This document shows, one piece after another, positions 47,469 to 56,840 of a stretch of 64,000 nucleotides of DNA; within the stretch, counting starts at the first letter, position 1; each line of letters begins with the position of its first letter. A program made the position numbers and the translations under genes. The notes under the pieces were generated by a model that saw only the letters and a program-made list of their open reading frames with translations, had not been told where the DNA came from and ran no database searches. The stretch spans positions 62,001 to 126,000 of the forward strand of contig NZ_KV786241.1 in NCBI RefSeq assembly GCF_001806875.1, given 5' to 3'. This DNA is from Corynebacterium sp. HMSC29G08 (lineage in GTDB: Bacteria > Actinomycetota > Actinomycetes > Mycobacteriales > Mycobacteriaceae).

Positions 47469-48308
47469 ATGGACGCAGAGGAAAAAGATCCGTTCTTCTT
47501 CGGGGAAGAAGCCGAAGAGACTGAAAAAGTTGAACAGGCTGAACAGGCTGAACAGGTTGACGCTGGCGTCGACAAGCCTCAAGCTCTTGCGGACACTGGA
47601 CTGCTCATTGACATGCGCAGTGTGGTCAAAACCTACAACGTGGGTGAGCCGAGCGAGCTGACCGTGCTGCACGGGGTGGATTTTCATGCCAAGCAGCGAG
47701 AGTTCGTCTCCATTGTCGGCCCCTCCGGTGGTGGTAAATCGACGCTGATGAACATCATCGGCATGCTTGATCGGCCAACCAGCGGCGCGTACGCGTTTAA
47801 CGGGGAGCCGGTGTATGCGAAAAGCGACAAGGAACTTGCCAGCTACCGCAGCAAAAACATTGGCTTTATCTTCCAAAACTTCAATTTGATCGGCCGCATC
47901 GACGCGTTGCAAAACGTGGCCATGCCGATGATGTACGCAGGCGTAGACCGCAAAACACGTGAAGCACGTGCGGAAGAGCTGCTGGCCATGATGGGCATGG
48001 GGGATCGCATCCACCACAACCCGAATGAGCTTTCCGGTGGTCAGAAGCAACGTGTGGCTATTGCGCGTGCGCTGGCCAATGACCCAGACCTGCTGCTTGC
48101 CGACGAACCGACGGGCGCCCTTGACTCCAAAACCGGCCGGCTGGTGATGGATCTGTTCCACAAGCTGAACCAGGAGATGGGCAAAGCGATTGTGTTCATT
48201 ACCCACAACCCGGAGCTTGCGGAAGAAACGCAGCGCATTGTGGAGATTATGGACGGCCGCATTTCCGGCGAACGCACCCCAGCGGGAGTGCAGGAAAGCG
48301 CGGGATAA
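47469..48308 (+). CDS. MacB-type ABC transporter ATP-binding protein
   Basis: 279-aa ATPase. A 50-residue acidic N-terminus (EEAEETEKVEQAEQAEQ) precedes the ABC domain: Walker A GPSGGGKST, Q-loop, signature LSGGQKQRVAIARAL, Walker B LLLADEPTGALD and a late switch His in ITHNPE. It belongs to the LolD/MacB N-terminal class that pairs with FtsX-type permeases. It follows the adaptor gene after 11 nt and precedes the permease gene after 3 nt. Confidence 0.92.
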   Translation: MDAEEKDPFFFGEEAEETEKVEQAEQAEQVDAGVDKPQALADTGLLIDMRSVVKTYNVGEPSELTVLHGVDFHAKQREFVSIVGPSGGGKSTLMNIIGMLDRPTSGAYAFNGEPVYAKSDKELASYRSKNIGFIFQNFNLIGRIDALQNVAMPMMYAGVDRKTREARAEELLAMMGMGDRIHHNPNELSGGQKQRVAIARALANDPDLLLADEPTGALDSKTGRLVMDLFHKLNQEMGKAIVFITHNPELAEETQRIVEIMDGRISGERTPAGVQESAG

Positions 48309-48311
48309 GCA

Positions 48312-49583
48312 ATGGATGTGAGAGAGTCCATCAGGCTTGCGGCATCGAGTCTGAACACCAATAAGCTGCGTTCGCTGCTCACACTTTTGGGCATCATCAT
48401 CGGCATCATGGCCGTGATCATCATCATGACGCTCGGCCGCGCTCTGGAGAACGAGGTGCTACGCGGCCTGGAAGGCGTGGGAACCACCACGCACCCAGTG
48501 CTCGTGCACGAGCGTCCAGATGAGGAAGCGGCGGACGATGATCCGTTTGCCGCGCTGTCCTACATGCCGCCGACCGAAGAGCGCGACGGTGTGACCTTGG
48601 ATCAGCTCGCGGAGCTTCAGGCGAGCTTTGGTGACCGGGTGCGTGCCGTGGACATTGACGTCGGCGGCGAGGGCGAAGTGGCCAACGGTGATGCCACAGC
48701 TAGCTCCAGCGTGACCGCAGTGCTCCCGGATTCCTTGGACATGCAAGGGCAAACGGTGCAGTACGGACGCGGAATCACCAGTGCGGATTTGGATAGCCAG
48801 CGCCCTGTTGCGGTGGTGTCGTCCGAGTTCGTTGAAGCCCTGTTCAACGGAGACCCGAAAGAAGCGCTGGGCAAGCGTTTCGACGTCACGTTGGACTCCA
48901 CCACCGCAGTATTCACAGTGGTGGGTGTCCTTGAGCCCTTTAACTCCGGCGGCATGATGACAGGTACGCAGTCCTATGCGAAGATCTTCGTGCCGGCTAC
49001 CTCTATGGACCGCGTTGGTGTGGAGGCAAGCTGGGTGTCGTCGTTTAGCGTGCAGTCTTCCCCGGATGAGGAAAGCGCCGTGTTCCAAGCTGACCTGCAG
49101 CAGTACTTGGACCGCATGTACGCCAAGAACGAGGATTATGAGGCGGAAGTGGTGGACTTGTCGTCCTCACTGGAGGAGCTCACTGGTATTTTCCGCATCA
49201 TGTCCACGGTGCTGTCCGCCATTGGTGGCATCTCGCTTTTGGTCGGTGGCATCGGCGTGATGAATATTATGTTGATCACGGTCACCGAGCGCACCCGCGA
49301 GATCGGTGTGCGCAAGGCACTGGGTGCTACCCAAAATGACATCCGCGTCCAGTTCATTGTGGAAGCGATGATGGTCTGTCTCATTGGCGGCATCATCGGC
49401 GTGCTCTTCGGCGGTGCTATCGGCATGATCGCCACAGCGGCGTTTGATGCATTTACGTGGCCGCCAGTCAGTGCGGTGGTGTTCGCGCTGTTGTTCTCTT
49501 TAGGAACGGGTGTGTTCTTCGGCGCGTATCCAGCGGCAAAGGCAGCAAAGATGCAGCCTATCGACGCGTTGCGCTACGAATAA
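48312..49583 (+). CDS. MacB-type ABC transporter permease
   Basis: 423-aa permease with one N-terminal membrane helix (about 18-40), a large extracytoplasmic MacB_PCD domain (45-270) and three C-terminal helices; the FtsX domain contains VGGIGVMNIMLITVTERTREIGVRKALGA and the end AAKMQPIDALRYE. In E. coli such a permease is fused to the ATPase; here they are separate. It forms a tripartite exporter with the two preceding genes. No outer-membrane partner of the TolC type is encoded nearby, as expected for a mycomembrane organism. Confidence 0.92.
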   Translation: MDVRESIRLAASSLNTNKLRSLLTLLGIIIGIMAVIIIMTLGRALENEVLRGLEGVGTTTHPVLVHERPDEEAADDDPFAALSYMPPTEERDGVTLDQLAELQASFGDRVRAVDIDVGGEGEVANGDATASSSVTAVLPDSLDMQGQTVQYGRGITSADLDSQRPVAVVSSEFVEALFNGDPKEALGKRFDVTLDSTTAVFTVVGVLEPFNSGGMMTGTQSYAKIFVPATSMDRVGVEASWVSSFSVQSSPDEESAVFQADLQQYLDRMYAKNEDYEAEVVDLSSSLEELTGIFRIMSTVLSAIGGISLLVGGIGVMNIMLITVTERTREIGVRKALGATQNDIRVQFIVEAMMVCLIGGIIGVLFGGAIGMIATAAFDAFTWPPVSAVVFALLFSLGTGVFFGAYPAAKAAKMQPIDALRYE

Positions 49584-49603
49584 CACCTGTGTCATGGCGC
49601 GGA

Positions 49604-49609
49604 TATGAT
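49604..49609 (+). promoter_or_regulatory. -10 element of dnaE
   Basis: TATGAT, one mismatch from TANANT, lies 7 nt before ATG 49617; no Shine-Dalgarno sequence. This supports ATG 49617 rather than the ATGs at 49605 and 49608. Confidence 0.45.
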
Positions 49610-49616
49610 GGTCCGC

Positions 49617-52600
49617 ATGGCCAAGCAATCTTCCTTCGTTCACCTGCATAACCACACAGAGTTTTCCATGCTTGACGGCATGGCAAAGGTGGATCTGTTG
49701 GCGGAGGAAGTCGCCCGCCAGGGGATGCCTGCGGTGGGCATGACAGACCACGGAAACATGTTCGGGTCTAATGCGTTCTACCGTCGCATGGTAGACGCTG
49801 GCGTTAAGCCGATTATTGGCATTGAGGCCTACATGGCGCCGGAGTCGCGCTTTAACAAGAAGCGTGTGCTGTGGGGCACGCCCGACCAGAAATCTGATGA
49901 CGTTTCTGCCTCTGGCGCGTACCTGCACCAGACGATGCTGGCGGAGAACGCGACTGGCCTGCGTAACCTGTTTAAGTTGTCTTCGCTGGCGTCCTATGAG
50001 GGTCAGCTTGGTAAGTGGCCGCGTATGGACGCGGAGCTGATCGCCGAACACGCTGACGGCATTATCGCCACGACAGGCTGCCCGTCTGGTGATGTGCAGA
50101 CCCGTCTGCGCCTGGGCCAGTATGACGCGGCGCTGGAGGCGGCGGCGATGTGGCAGGACATCTACGGCCGGGACAACTACTTCCTGGAGCTGATGGACCA
50201 CGGCCTGCACATTGAGCGGCGTGTGCGAGAAGACCTGCTGCGCATTGGCCAAGCGTTGGACCTGCCGCCGCTGGTGACCAATGACTGCCACTACGTGCTG
50301 GAGTCGCAGGCGCCGGCGCACGAGGCGATGCTGTGTGTGCAAACCGGGAAGACGTTGATGGACCCGGACCGTTTTAAGTTTGATGGCACCGGCTACTACA
50401 TCAAGTCCGCTGAACAGATGCGTGAGCTGTGGGACACCGATGTGCCGGACGGCTGTGACAACACGCTGTGGATTGCAGAGCGCGTGGGGGATTACTCGGA
50501 GCTGTGGGAGGAGCACCCGCATGACCGCATGCCGATTGCGGACGTGCCGGAGGGCCACACGCCGACATCTTGGCTGATGGAAGAAGTCATGCGTGGCTTG
50601 CAGGCACGCTTCCCAGATCAGGAGGTGCCGCAGAGCTACATCGAGCGTGCGCGCTACGAAGTGGACGTTATTGACATGAAGGGCTACCCGTCCTACTTCC
50701 TCATCGTCGCCGAGATTATTAAGCACGCTCGTGAGATTGGTATTCGCGTCGGTCCTGGCCGTGGTTCGGCTGCGGGTGCGCTGGTGGCGTACGCGCTGAC
50801 TATCACCAACATTGACCCGATGGAGCACGGCCTGCTCTTTGAGCGATTCTTGAACCCGGAGCGTCCGTCCGCACCGGATATTGATATTGACTTTGATGAT
50901 CGCCGCCGTGGAGAGATGATCACCTACGCCGCTGAACGTTGGGGCGAAGACAAGATTGCCCAGGTGATCACCTTTGGCACGGTGAAGACCAAGCAGGCCA
51001 TTAAAGACGCAGCGAAGGTGAACTTCGGCCAGCCCGGCTTCCAGATGGCGGACCGTATTAACGCGGCGCTGCCGCCGGCGATCATGGCGAAAGACATTCC
51101 GCTGGCCGGTATCACAGACCCGGACCACCCGCGTTTTGCGGAGGCTGCCGAGGTGCGATCCCTCATTGAGACCGACCCGGATGTGGCCAAGATCTACGAA
51201 ACGGCCCGTGGCCTTGAAGGTGTGGTCCGTCAGGCTGGTGTGCACGCCTGTGCTGTGATTATGGCGTCCGTGCCGCTGATGGAGCACATTCCGATGTGGA
51301 AGCGTCCGGCGGACGGTGCGTTGATCACCGGCTGGGACTACCCGGCGTGTGAGGCCATCGGCCTGCTGAAGATGGACTTTTTGGGTCTGCGAAACTTGAC
51401 GGTGCTGGGGGATGCGCTGGAAAACGTCGAAAAGAACCGGGGCGAAACCATCGACCTAGAAGGCTTGGATACTGACGACGCAGCCGTGTACGAGCTACTC
51501 GGCCGCGGCGACACACTGGGTGTGTTCCAGCTGGACTCTGGTGGCATGCAGGAGCTGCTCAAGCGCATGAAGCCGACGGGCTTTAACGATATTGTGGCGT
51601 CTTTGGCGCTGTACCGCCCGGGCCCGATGGGTGTGAACGCGCACTGGGATTACGCGGACCGCAAGAATGGGCGCAAGCCGATCACCCCAATTCATCCGGA
51701 GCTGGAAGAGCCGCTGCGGGAGATTTTGGATGAGACCTACGGCCTGATCGTGTACCAAGAGCAGATCATGAACATCTCTCAGAAAGTGGCCAACTACACC
51801 GCCGGCCAAGCAGACGGCTTCCGTAAAGCCATGGGTAAGAAGAAGCCGGAGGTGCTGGCCAAGGAGTACGAGACGTTCTCCCAGGGCATGTTTGAGAACG
51901 GTTACTCCAAGGCGGCGGTGGACGCGCTGTGGGGCACGATCGAACCGTTTGCGTCCTACGCGTTTAACAAGTCGCACGCTGCGGGGTATGCGCTGGTGTC
52001 GTACTGGACGGCCTATATGAAGGCGAACTACACCGCCGAGTACATGGCGGCACTGTTGACCTCTGTGGGTGACAAGAAGGACAAGTCAGCCATCTATCTA
52101 TCCGATTGCCGCCACATGGGGATCTCTGTGCTGCAGCCGGATATCAATGAGTCCGAAGAAAACTTCATGGCCGTGGGTAAAGACGTCCGCTACGGCCTTG
52201 CCGCCATCCGCAACGTTGGTGTGGAAGTGGTGGAGTCCATTAAGGAAACCCGCCACGCCAAGGGGGCATTTACAAGCTTCTCGGACTACCTGGACAAGAT
52301 TGATCTGCTGCCGTGTAACAAGCGCATCACAGAATCTTTGATCAAGGCAGGTGCGTTTGACTCACTTGGGCACCCGCGCAAGGGCTTGATGCTGATCCAG
52401 GAAGACGCCGTGGATTCCGTGCTTGCCACGAAGAAGGCTGCGGATAAGGGCCAGTTTGACCTGTTTGCCTCCTTTGGCGGCGACGATGAGGCCACGGCCA
52501 ATGCCTTTGCCATTGAAGTTCCGGATGATGAGTGGGAGAAGAAACACGCCCTAGCGCTGGAGCGTGAAATGTTGGGCCTGTACGTCTCTGGCCACCCGCT

Positions 52601-53177
52601 GGATGGCTTTGAAGAAGCCATTGACGCGCAGACCGATACGCAGCTGACGACCATCTTGGCGGGCGAACTGCGCCACGGCGCTGAGGTGACCATCGGCGGA
52701 CTGATCTCCTCGGTGGACCGCAGGTTTTCCAAGAAGGACGGCTCCCCGTGGGCCATTGTCACGATTGAAGACCACCACGGTGCCCAGGTTGAGGTGCTGC
52801 TGTTCAACAAGGTCTACGCACTTGTGGCGCCGCAGATCGTTGAAGACAACATCATTTTGGTCAAGGCACACGTCTCCATCCGCGATGAGCGCATGAGCCT
52901 GTTCGGTGATGACGTCAAGGTGCCGGAACTCGGCCCCGGCGGCGGCGCCGGTTTGCCGCTGCGCCTGACCATGCGCACCGACCAGTGCACAGTGGACAAC
53001 ATCAGCAAGCTCAAGTCGGTGTTGCTCAACAACCCGGGTGACACGGACGTGTACCTCAACCTTGTCAACGGCGAGCACTCGCAGCTCCTCGTACTGGGAG
53101 ATCACCTGCGGGTTGATCGCTCTGCGTCGCTCATGGGTGACCTGAAGGCGTCGATGGGGCCGGGCATTTTAGGGTAA
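49617..53177 (+). CDS. dnaE: DNA polymerase III alpha subunit
   Basis: 1186-aa replicative polymerase (DnaE1 type). The N-terminal PHP domain begins [15 protein letters not shown] and has TDHGNMFGS. The palm domain contains the catalytic carboxylates in [11 protein letters not shown] (420-430). The C-terminal part includes an HhH, OB-fold ([16 protein letters not shown]) and beta-binding region. Three ATGs are possible; 49617 was chosen because of the TATGAT element 7 nt upstream. Full length; a dispersed palindrome follows its stop codon by 4 bp. Confidence 0.96.
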   Translation: MAKQSSFVHLHNHTEFSMLDGMAKVDLLAEEVARQGMPAVGMTDHGNMFGSNAFYRRMVDAGVKPIIGIEAYMAPESRFNKKRVLWGTPDQKSDDVSASGAYLHQTMLAENATGLRNLFKLSSLASYEGQLGKWPRMDAELIAEHADGIIATTGCPSGDVQTRLRLGQYDAALEAAAMWQDIYGRDNYFLELMDHGLHIERRVREDLLRIGQALDLPPLVTNDCHYVLESQAPAHEAMLCVQTGKTLMDPDRFKFDGTGYYIKSAEQMRELWDTDVPDGCDNTLWIAERVGDYSELWEEHPHDRMPIADVPEGHTPTSWLMEEVMRGLQARFPDQEVPQSYIERARYEVDVIDMKGYPSYFLIVAEIIKHAREIGIRVGPGRGSAAGALVAYALTITNIDPMEHGLLFERFLNPERPSAPDIDIDFDDRRRGEMITYAAERWGEDKIAQVITFGTVKTKQAIKDAAKVNFGQPGFQMADRINAALPPAIMAKDIPLAGITDPDHPRFAEAAEVRSLIETDPDVAKIYETARGLEGVVRQAGVHACAVIMASVPLMEHIPMWKRPADGALITGWDYPACEAIGLLKMDFLGLRNLTVLGDALENVEKNRGETIDLEGLDTDDAAVYELLGRGDTLGVFQLDSGGMQELLKRMKPTGFNDIVASLALYRPGPMGVNAHWDYADRKNGRKPITPIHPELEEPLREILDETYGLIVYQEQIMNISQKVANYTAGQADGFRKAMGKKKPEVLAKEYETFSQGMFENGYSKAAVDALWGTIEPFASYAFNKSHAAGYALVSYWTAYMKANYTAEYMAALLTSVGDKKDKSAIYLSDCRHMGISVLQPDINESEENFMAVGKDVRYGLAAIRNVGVEVVESIKETRHAKGAFTSFSDYLDKIDLLPCNKRITESLIKAGAFDSLGHPRKGLMLIQEDAVDSVLATKKAADKGQFDLFASFGGDDEATANAFAIEVPDDEWEKKHALALEREMLGLYVSGHPLDGFEEAIDAQTDTQLTTILAGELRHGAEVTIGGLISSVDRRFSKKDGSPWAIVTIEDHHGAQVEVLLFNKVYALVAPQIVEDNIILVKAHVSIRDERMSLFGDDVKVPELGPGGGAGLPLRLTMRTDQCTVDNISKLKSVLLNNPGDTDVYLNLVNGEHSQLLVLGDHLRVDRSASLMGDLKASMGPGILG

Positions 53178-53180
53178 TGA

Positions 53181-53198
53181 TTTTCCGCGGCGCGGAAA
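53181..53198. repeat. Dispersed palindrome, copy 5 (TTTTCCGC-GGC-GCGGAAA)
   Basis: Same arms and centre as copies 1 and 4. It lies 4 bp after dnaE and about 90 bp before the MetE-like gene. A separate 12-bp palindrome AATTTTAAAATT lies further on at 53250-53261. Confidence 0.75.
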
Positions 53199-53287
53199 CA
53201 TCTGCTGAAGTGGATAAAGAAGCTGGCTGGCGTATTCTCTGGTTCAGATAATTTTAAAATTCCTGAGTACCCGAAAAGGAGCGTTCA

Positions 53288-54493
53288 TTGACTTCTAACA
53301 AGATCCGGACCACGCACGTAGGTTCGCTGCCGCGTACAGAGGCGCTGCTTGAGGCGAATGCCCGCCGTGCTGAGGGCACGATTGAGGACAACGAGTTTTT
53401 CGAAATTCTGCAGACCTCCATTGATGAGGTTGTGCAGAAGCAGGTGGACCTTGGCATCGACATCATCAACGAGGGCGAGTACGGCCACATCACCTCTGGT
53501 GCCGTGGATTACGGCGCATGGTGGAACTACTCCTTTACTCGCCTTGGTGGTCTCACCATGACGGATGAGGACCGTTGGGCGAACCAGGCCATCAAGCGTT
53601 CCACTCCGGGCAACATTGAGCTGACCAGTTTCTCGGACCGTCGTGACCGCGCTTTGTTCTCTGAGGCTTACGAGGACCCGCACTCCGGCATCTTCACTGG
53701 GCGTGCGAAGGTGGGCAACCCGAAGTTCACCGGCCCAGTGACCTACATCGGCCAGGATCAGGTGGACGCGGATGTGAAGTTCCTGCGCGCAGCTATGGAC
53801 AAGGCGGGCGCTACGGAAGGTTTCGTGGCGGCGTTGTCGCCGGGTTCCGCAGCGCGTTTGACGGATGAGTACTACCACAACGATGCTGAGCTGGTGCAGG
53901 CCTGCGCCGATGCAATGCACCATGAGTACAAAGCAATCACCGATGCTGGGTTTACCGTCCAGCTGGACGCCCCTGACCTGGCTGAGTCCTGGGACCAGAT
54001 CAACCCTGAGCCGAGCCTGGAGGACTACCGCGCCTGGCTTCGCGTCCGCGTTGACGCGATCAACTCCGCGCTCAAGGGCCTACCCAAAGAGCAGACTCGC
54101 CTGCACATTTGCTGGGGTTCCTGGCACGGACCGCACGTGACGGACATTCCGTTTGAGGACATTGTTGATGAGATCCTGCGTGCGGATGTCGGTGGCTACT
54201 CGTTCGAGGGTGCCTCCCCGCGCCATGCCCACGAGTGGCGCGTGTGGCAAAACCGTGAGTTGCCGGAGAACACGCTGATCTACCCGGGTGTGATCTCCCA
54301 CAGCACGAATGCGGTGGAGCACCCCCGCCTAGTTGCGGACCGCATCATCCAGTTCGCTGAGGTTGTCGGACCAGAGCGTGTTGTCGCCGCCGCCGATTGC
54401 GGCTTGGGTGGCCGCCTGCACCACCAGATTGCGTGGGCCAAGCTCGAGTCCCTGGTAGAGGGCGCGGCCATTGCCTCGGAGGAGCTTTTCTAG
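53288..54493 (+). CDS. Cobalamin-independent methionine synthase family protein (MetE C-terminal domain only)
   Basis: 401-aa TIM-barrel protein of the MetE C-terminal (UROD/MetE-like) superfamily. N-terminal IRTTHVGSLPR is the signature of the stand-alone subfamily. Zinc-site candidates are HICWGSWHG and AADCGLGGR. It lacks the N-terminal half of MetE, so folate-dependent methionine synthesis is unlikely; family members are proposed to use other methyl or thiol donors. The TTG start is supported by AAAAGGAG 7-8 nt upstream. A GATAAT element (53246-53251) could be its -10. Confidence 0.8.
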   Translation: MTSNKIRTTHVGSLPRTEALLEANARRAEGTIEDNEFFEILQTSIDEVVQKQVDLGIDIINEGEYGHITSGAVDYGAWWNYSFTRLGGLTMTDEDRWANQAIKRSTPGNIELTSFSDRRDRALFSEAYEDPHSGIFTGRAKVGNPKFTGPVTYIGQDQVDADVKFLRAAMDKAGATEGFVAALSPGSAARLTDEYYHNDAELVQACADAMHHEYKAITDAGFTVQLDAPDLAESWDQINPEPSLEDYRAWLRVRVDAINSALKGLPKEQTRLHICWGSWHGPHVTDIPFEDIVDEILRADVGGYSFEGASPRHAHEWRVWQNRELPENTLIYPGVISHSTNAVEHPRLVADRIIQFAEVVGPERVVAAADCGLGGRLHHQIAWAKLESLVEGAAIASEELF

Positions 54494-54502
54494 GCTTATC
54501 CA

Positions 54503-54545
54503 CGTAAAAAACCACCACCCCAACCTGAACGGGGATGGTGGTCTT
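54503..54545 (-). terminator. Terminator of the 54559-55020 minus-strand gene (possibly bidirectional)
   Basis: ACCACCACCCC and GGGGATGGTGGT form an 11-bp stem with one bulge. On the minus strand it is followed by TTTTTT (AAAAAA at 54505-54511 on the + strand); on the plus strand only by CTTT. It lies between the convergent MetE-like gene and the secreted-protein gene. Confidence 0.75.
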
Positions 54546-54558
54546 TGCCTGTTTGGCT

Positions 54559-55020
54559 TTAGTCCTCAGGCACGACGCCGAGCGCGTGGCGTACCTGAGC
54601 AAGCAGCTCAGGGTTGGTGGAAAGCACGAACGTTGCCACCTGGGCCAAGACACTCAAGGAGGAAATAATTGCGCCGATTACGGTGAATGCCACCTCAGCT
54701 TCCTCAGACAGGCTGCTTGCTTCCATCAAACGGGAACTTGCATCCGTCGGCTTCGGCGGGGTAAACGTCACCGTCGTTGGCTCCTCGATGACAGACTCCA
54801 CCACGGTGGTAACCCCATCCGTGCCGGTCACCGTAGTGGTAGTAGTCACCGGGTACGTGACAGTGGTTGTTGCGGTGGCGGTGGTCGTGCCGGTCACCGT
54901 CGACTTCGTCTGGGTGCCGGAAGAACCATTGCTGGAGCTGCTCGAAGCGTTAGCAGTAGCTACACCAGTAAGAGCCAGCCCGGCAGCAGTAACAAGCGCG
55001 AGCGCGGTACGGGAATTCAT
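54559..55020 (-). CDS. Small secreted Thr-rich protein, unknown
   Basis: 153 aa. Signal peptide MNSRTALALVTAAGLALTGV with likely cleavage after ATANA. The mature protein has a Ser-rich start, a Thr/Val-rich central repeat-like region (TVTGTTTATATTTVTYPVTT) and a C-terminal hydrophobic helix IGAIISSLSVLAQVATFVL followed by STNPELLAQVRHALGVVPED. Start chosen at the ATG before the signal peptide; the ribosome-binding site is weak. The C-terminus is laid out like that of the neighbouring 55049-55426 protein. No family recognised. Confidence 0.7.
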   Translation of the reverse strand: MNSRTALALVTAAGLALTGVATANASSSSSNGSSGTQTKSTVTGTTTATATTTVTYPVTTTTTVTGTDGVTTVVESVIEEPTTVTFTPPKPTDASSRLMEASSLSEEAEVAFTVIGAIISSLSVLAQVATFVLSTNPELLAQVRHALGVVPED

Positions 55021-55048
55021 ACGTGCCTGAAACCCTTCGGGTGAGCTA

Positions 55049-55426
55049 TTAGAAACCGAACTTCGGCAGACCCAGGCCGAAGTTAGCGTTGAGCATGTCG
55101 ATTGCCTTGTCAATGCCCTTCGGGTTGGAGAAGATGATGAGAGCCAAGGTCAGTACGGCAGACAGGATACCCACGGAGGTGCCAATCGCGGAGCCGGTGT
55201 TCACGCCGGAGCTCTTCTTATCTTCAGCTGGGGTCTGGTCGCCCGGAGTCTGGTCGCCCTCGCCCGGGGTCTGGTCGCCCTCGCCCGGGGTCTCCGGCGT
55301 CTCCGGGGTTTCAACCGGTGTGGTCACGTTGTTGTCTCCCTTTACCGGCTCCTCGGCAACAGCCGGGGTGATAGCCAGGCCGGTTGCAACAGCGGCAGCA
55401 ACAAGAGCGGTGGAAATACGCTTCAT
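55049..55426 (-). CDS. Small secreted protein with PGEGDQT repeats, unknown
   Basis: 125 aa. Signal peptide MKRISTALVAAAVATGLAI ending TPAVAEEP. The mature part contains proline- and glutamate-rich repeats (TPETPETPGEGDQTPGEGD) and ends with a hydrophobic helix GILSAVLTLALIIFSNPKGI and DKAIDMLNANFGLGLPKFGF. GAGGAGAAC lies 4-5 nt before the ATG. It is 28 bp upstream of the other secreted-protein gene on the same strand, probably co-transcribed. The C-terminal helix plus SNPxxxxxxxxL pattern is shared with that gene. Mycomembrane or cell-surface location is an inference. Confidence 0.7.
   Translation of the reverse strand: MKRISTALVAAAVATGLAITPAVAEEPVKGDNNVTTPVETPETPETPGEGDQTPGEGDQTPGDQTPAEDKKSSGVNTGSAIGTSVGILSAVLTLALIIFSNPKGIDKAIDMLNANFGLGLPKFGF
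55234..55290. repeat. 21-bp tandem repeat in the secreted-protein gene
   Basis: A 21-bp unit occurs at 55249-55269 and 55270-55290, preceded by a shortened 15-bp version (55234-55248). It encodes the PGEGDQT repeats and keeps the frame, so copy number may vary between strains. Confidence 0.85.
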
Positions 55427-55551
55427 AGAAGTTCTCCTCAAAAGAAATGGGTTGATTGCATATGGGCGAGGTTGACAGCCCTTGCAATTCGGACGCATAG
55501 AAATCTATCAGGTTTAGGGGAAAAACACAGCGTCGGCCTACCGGTTAGCGT

Positions 55552-55557
55552 TAGTAT
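55552..55557 (+). promoter_or_regulatory. Possible -10 element of ilvA
   Basis: TAGTAT lies 8 nt before the ilvA ATG; no Shine-Dalgarno sequence, so a leaderless mRNA is possible. One mismatch to TANANT. Confidence 0.35.
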
Positions 55558-55565
55558 TAGCCACC

Positions 55566-56840
55566 ATGACTTCGTTCCAGCCAGTGCACGCAGCGGACAT
55601 TCAGGCGGCGCAGGCGCGCATCTCCTCGGTAATTGAACCGACCCCTTTGCAGTACTGCCCACGCCTGTCGGAGCAGTACGGCGCCAACATTTACCTCAAG
55701 CGTGAGGACTTGCAGGATGTGCGCTCCTACAAGATTCGCGGCGCGTACTACGGCATTTCCCGGTTGAATGAGCAGGATCGCGCGGCGGGGGTGGTCGCGG
55801 CGTCGGCAGGCAACCATGCCCAAGGCGTGGCCTATGCGTGCCGGGCGCTGGGAATTCAGGGCAAGATTTTCGTGCCTAAGCCAACGCCGAAGCAGAAGCG
55901 TGACCGCATCCTGGTACACGGCGGGGAGAACATTGAGCTGGTGGTCACCGGTAACACGTTTGATGAGGCAGCCCAGGCCGCGCGTGAGGACGCTGAGGCG
56001 CGCGGCGCGACCATGATCGAGCCCTTCGACTCGCGCGACACCGTGGTGGGCCAGGGCACGGTAGCTGCTGAGGTGCTCGCACAGCTGACCGGCCAGGGCA
56101 GTGAGCTTGACACCATCGTCGTGCCGGTTGGCGGTGGCGGGCTGCTGGCGGGGGTGACCTCGTATCTTGCGGACATGTCGCCGCGCACCGCAATCGTTGG
56201 CGTGGAGCCGCGCGGCGCGGCATCCTTGCATGCGGCGATGGAGGCAGGCGAGCCAGTCACGTTGGACGATATCGACCCGTTTGTAGACGGTGCCGCTGTC
56301 AAGCGCATCGGCGCCTTTCCGTACCAGGTCATCGAGGAAAACCAGGGGCGTACTCACCTGATGATTGCGGACGAGGGCGCAGTGTGCACCGAGATGCTCG
56401 CCCTGTACCAAAACGAGGGCATTATCGCGGAACCCGCCGGCGCGCTGGCGGTGACTGGTTTGGCCAGTTTGAAAATCCAGCCTGGTTCTACCGTGGTGTG
56501 CATCATCTCTGGCGGCAACAATGACGTGCTGCGATACGCCGAGGTGATGGAGCGCTCCCTGGTACATAGGGGCCTGCGCCACTACTTCCTGGTGAACTTC
56601 CCTCAGGAGCCGGGCCAGCTGCGCTCCTTCCTTACAGACATCCTGGGCCCGGATGATGACATCGTGCTGTTCGAGTACCTGAAGAAGAACAACCGCGAAA
56701 CTGGTGCCGCACTCGCAGGCTTGGAACTGAGCCGCGCAAGCGACTTAGATCCGCTGCTTGAGCGCATGGCGGCATCCCCCATTGAGTGCCGCCGCTTAGA
56801 GCCGGGCACCCCAGAGTACGAGTACATTGTTTCCGGCTAG
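55566..56840 (+). CDS. ilvA: Threonine dehydratase (biosynthetic)
   Basis: 424-aa PLP enzyme deaminating threonine to 2-oxobutyrate, the first step of isoleucine synthesis. The PLP lysine is in VRSYKIRGA (Lys56), phosphate-binding VPVGGGGLLAGV, and SAGNHAQG near residue 85. The C-terminal domain (about 330-424, ending YEYIVSG) is a single ACT-like regulatory domain, shorter than the two-domain E. coli enzyme, as in C. glutamicum IlvA. Convergent with treZ, whose stop lies directly adjacent. Confidence 0.94.
   Translation: MTSFQPVHAADIQAAQARISSVIEPTPLQYCPRLSEQYGANIYLKREDLQDVRSYKIRGAYYGISRLNEQDRAAGVVAASAGNHAQGVAYACRALGIQGKIFVPKPTPKQKRDRILVHGGENIELVVTGNTFDEAAQAAREDAEARGATMIEPFDSRDTVVGQGTVAAEVLAQLTGQGSELDTIVVPVGGGGLLAGVTSYLADMSPRTAIVGVEPRGAASLHAAMEAGEPVTLDDIDPFVDGAAVKRIGAFPYQVIEENQGRTHLMIADEGAVCTEMLALYQNEGIIAEPAGALAVTGLASLKIQPGSTVVCIISGGNNDVLRYAEVMERSLVHRGLRHYFLVNFPQEPGQLRSFLTDILGPDDDIVLFEYLKKNNRETGAALAGLELSRASDLDPLLERMAASPIECRRLEPGTPEYEYIVSG

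Noticed and set aside
49500-51287. 595-aa minus-strand open frame over dnaE
   Set aside because: His/Arg/Val-rich antisense of the PHP and palm domains of DnaE; no start signal or domain.
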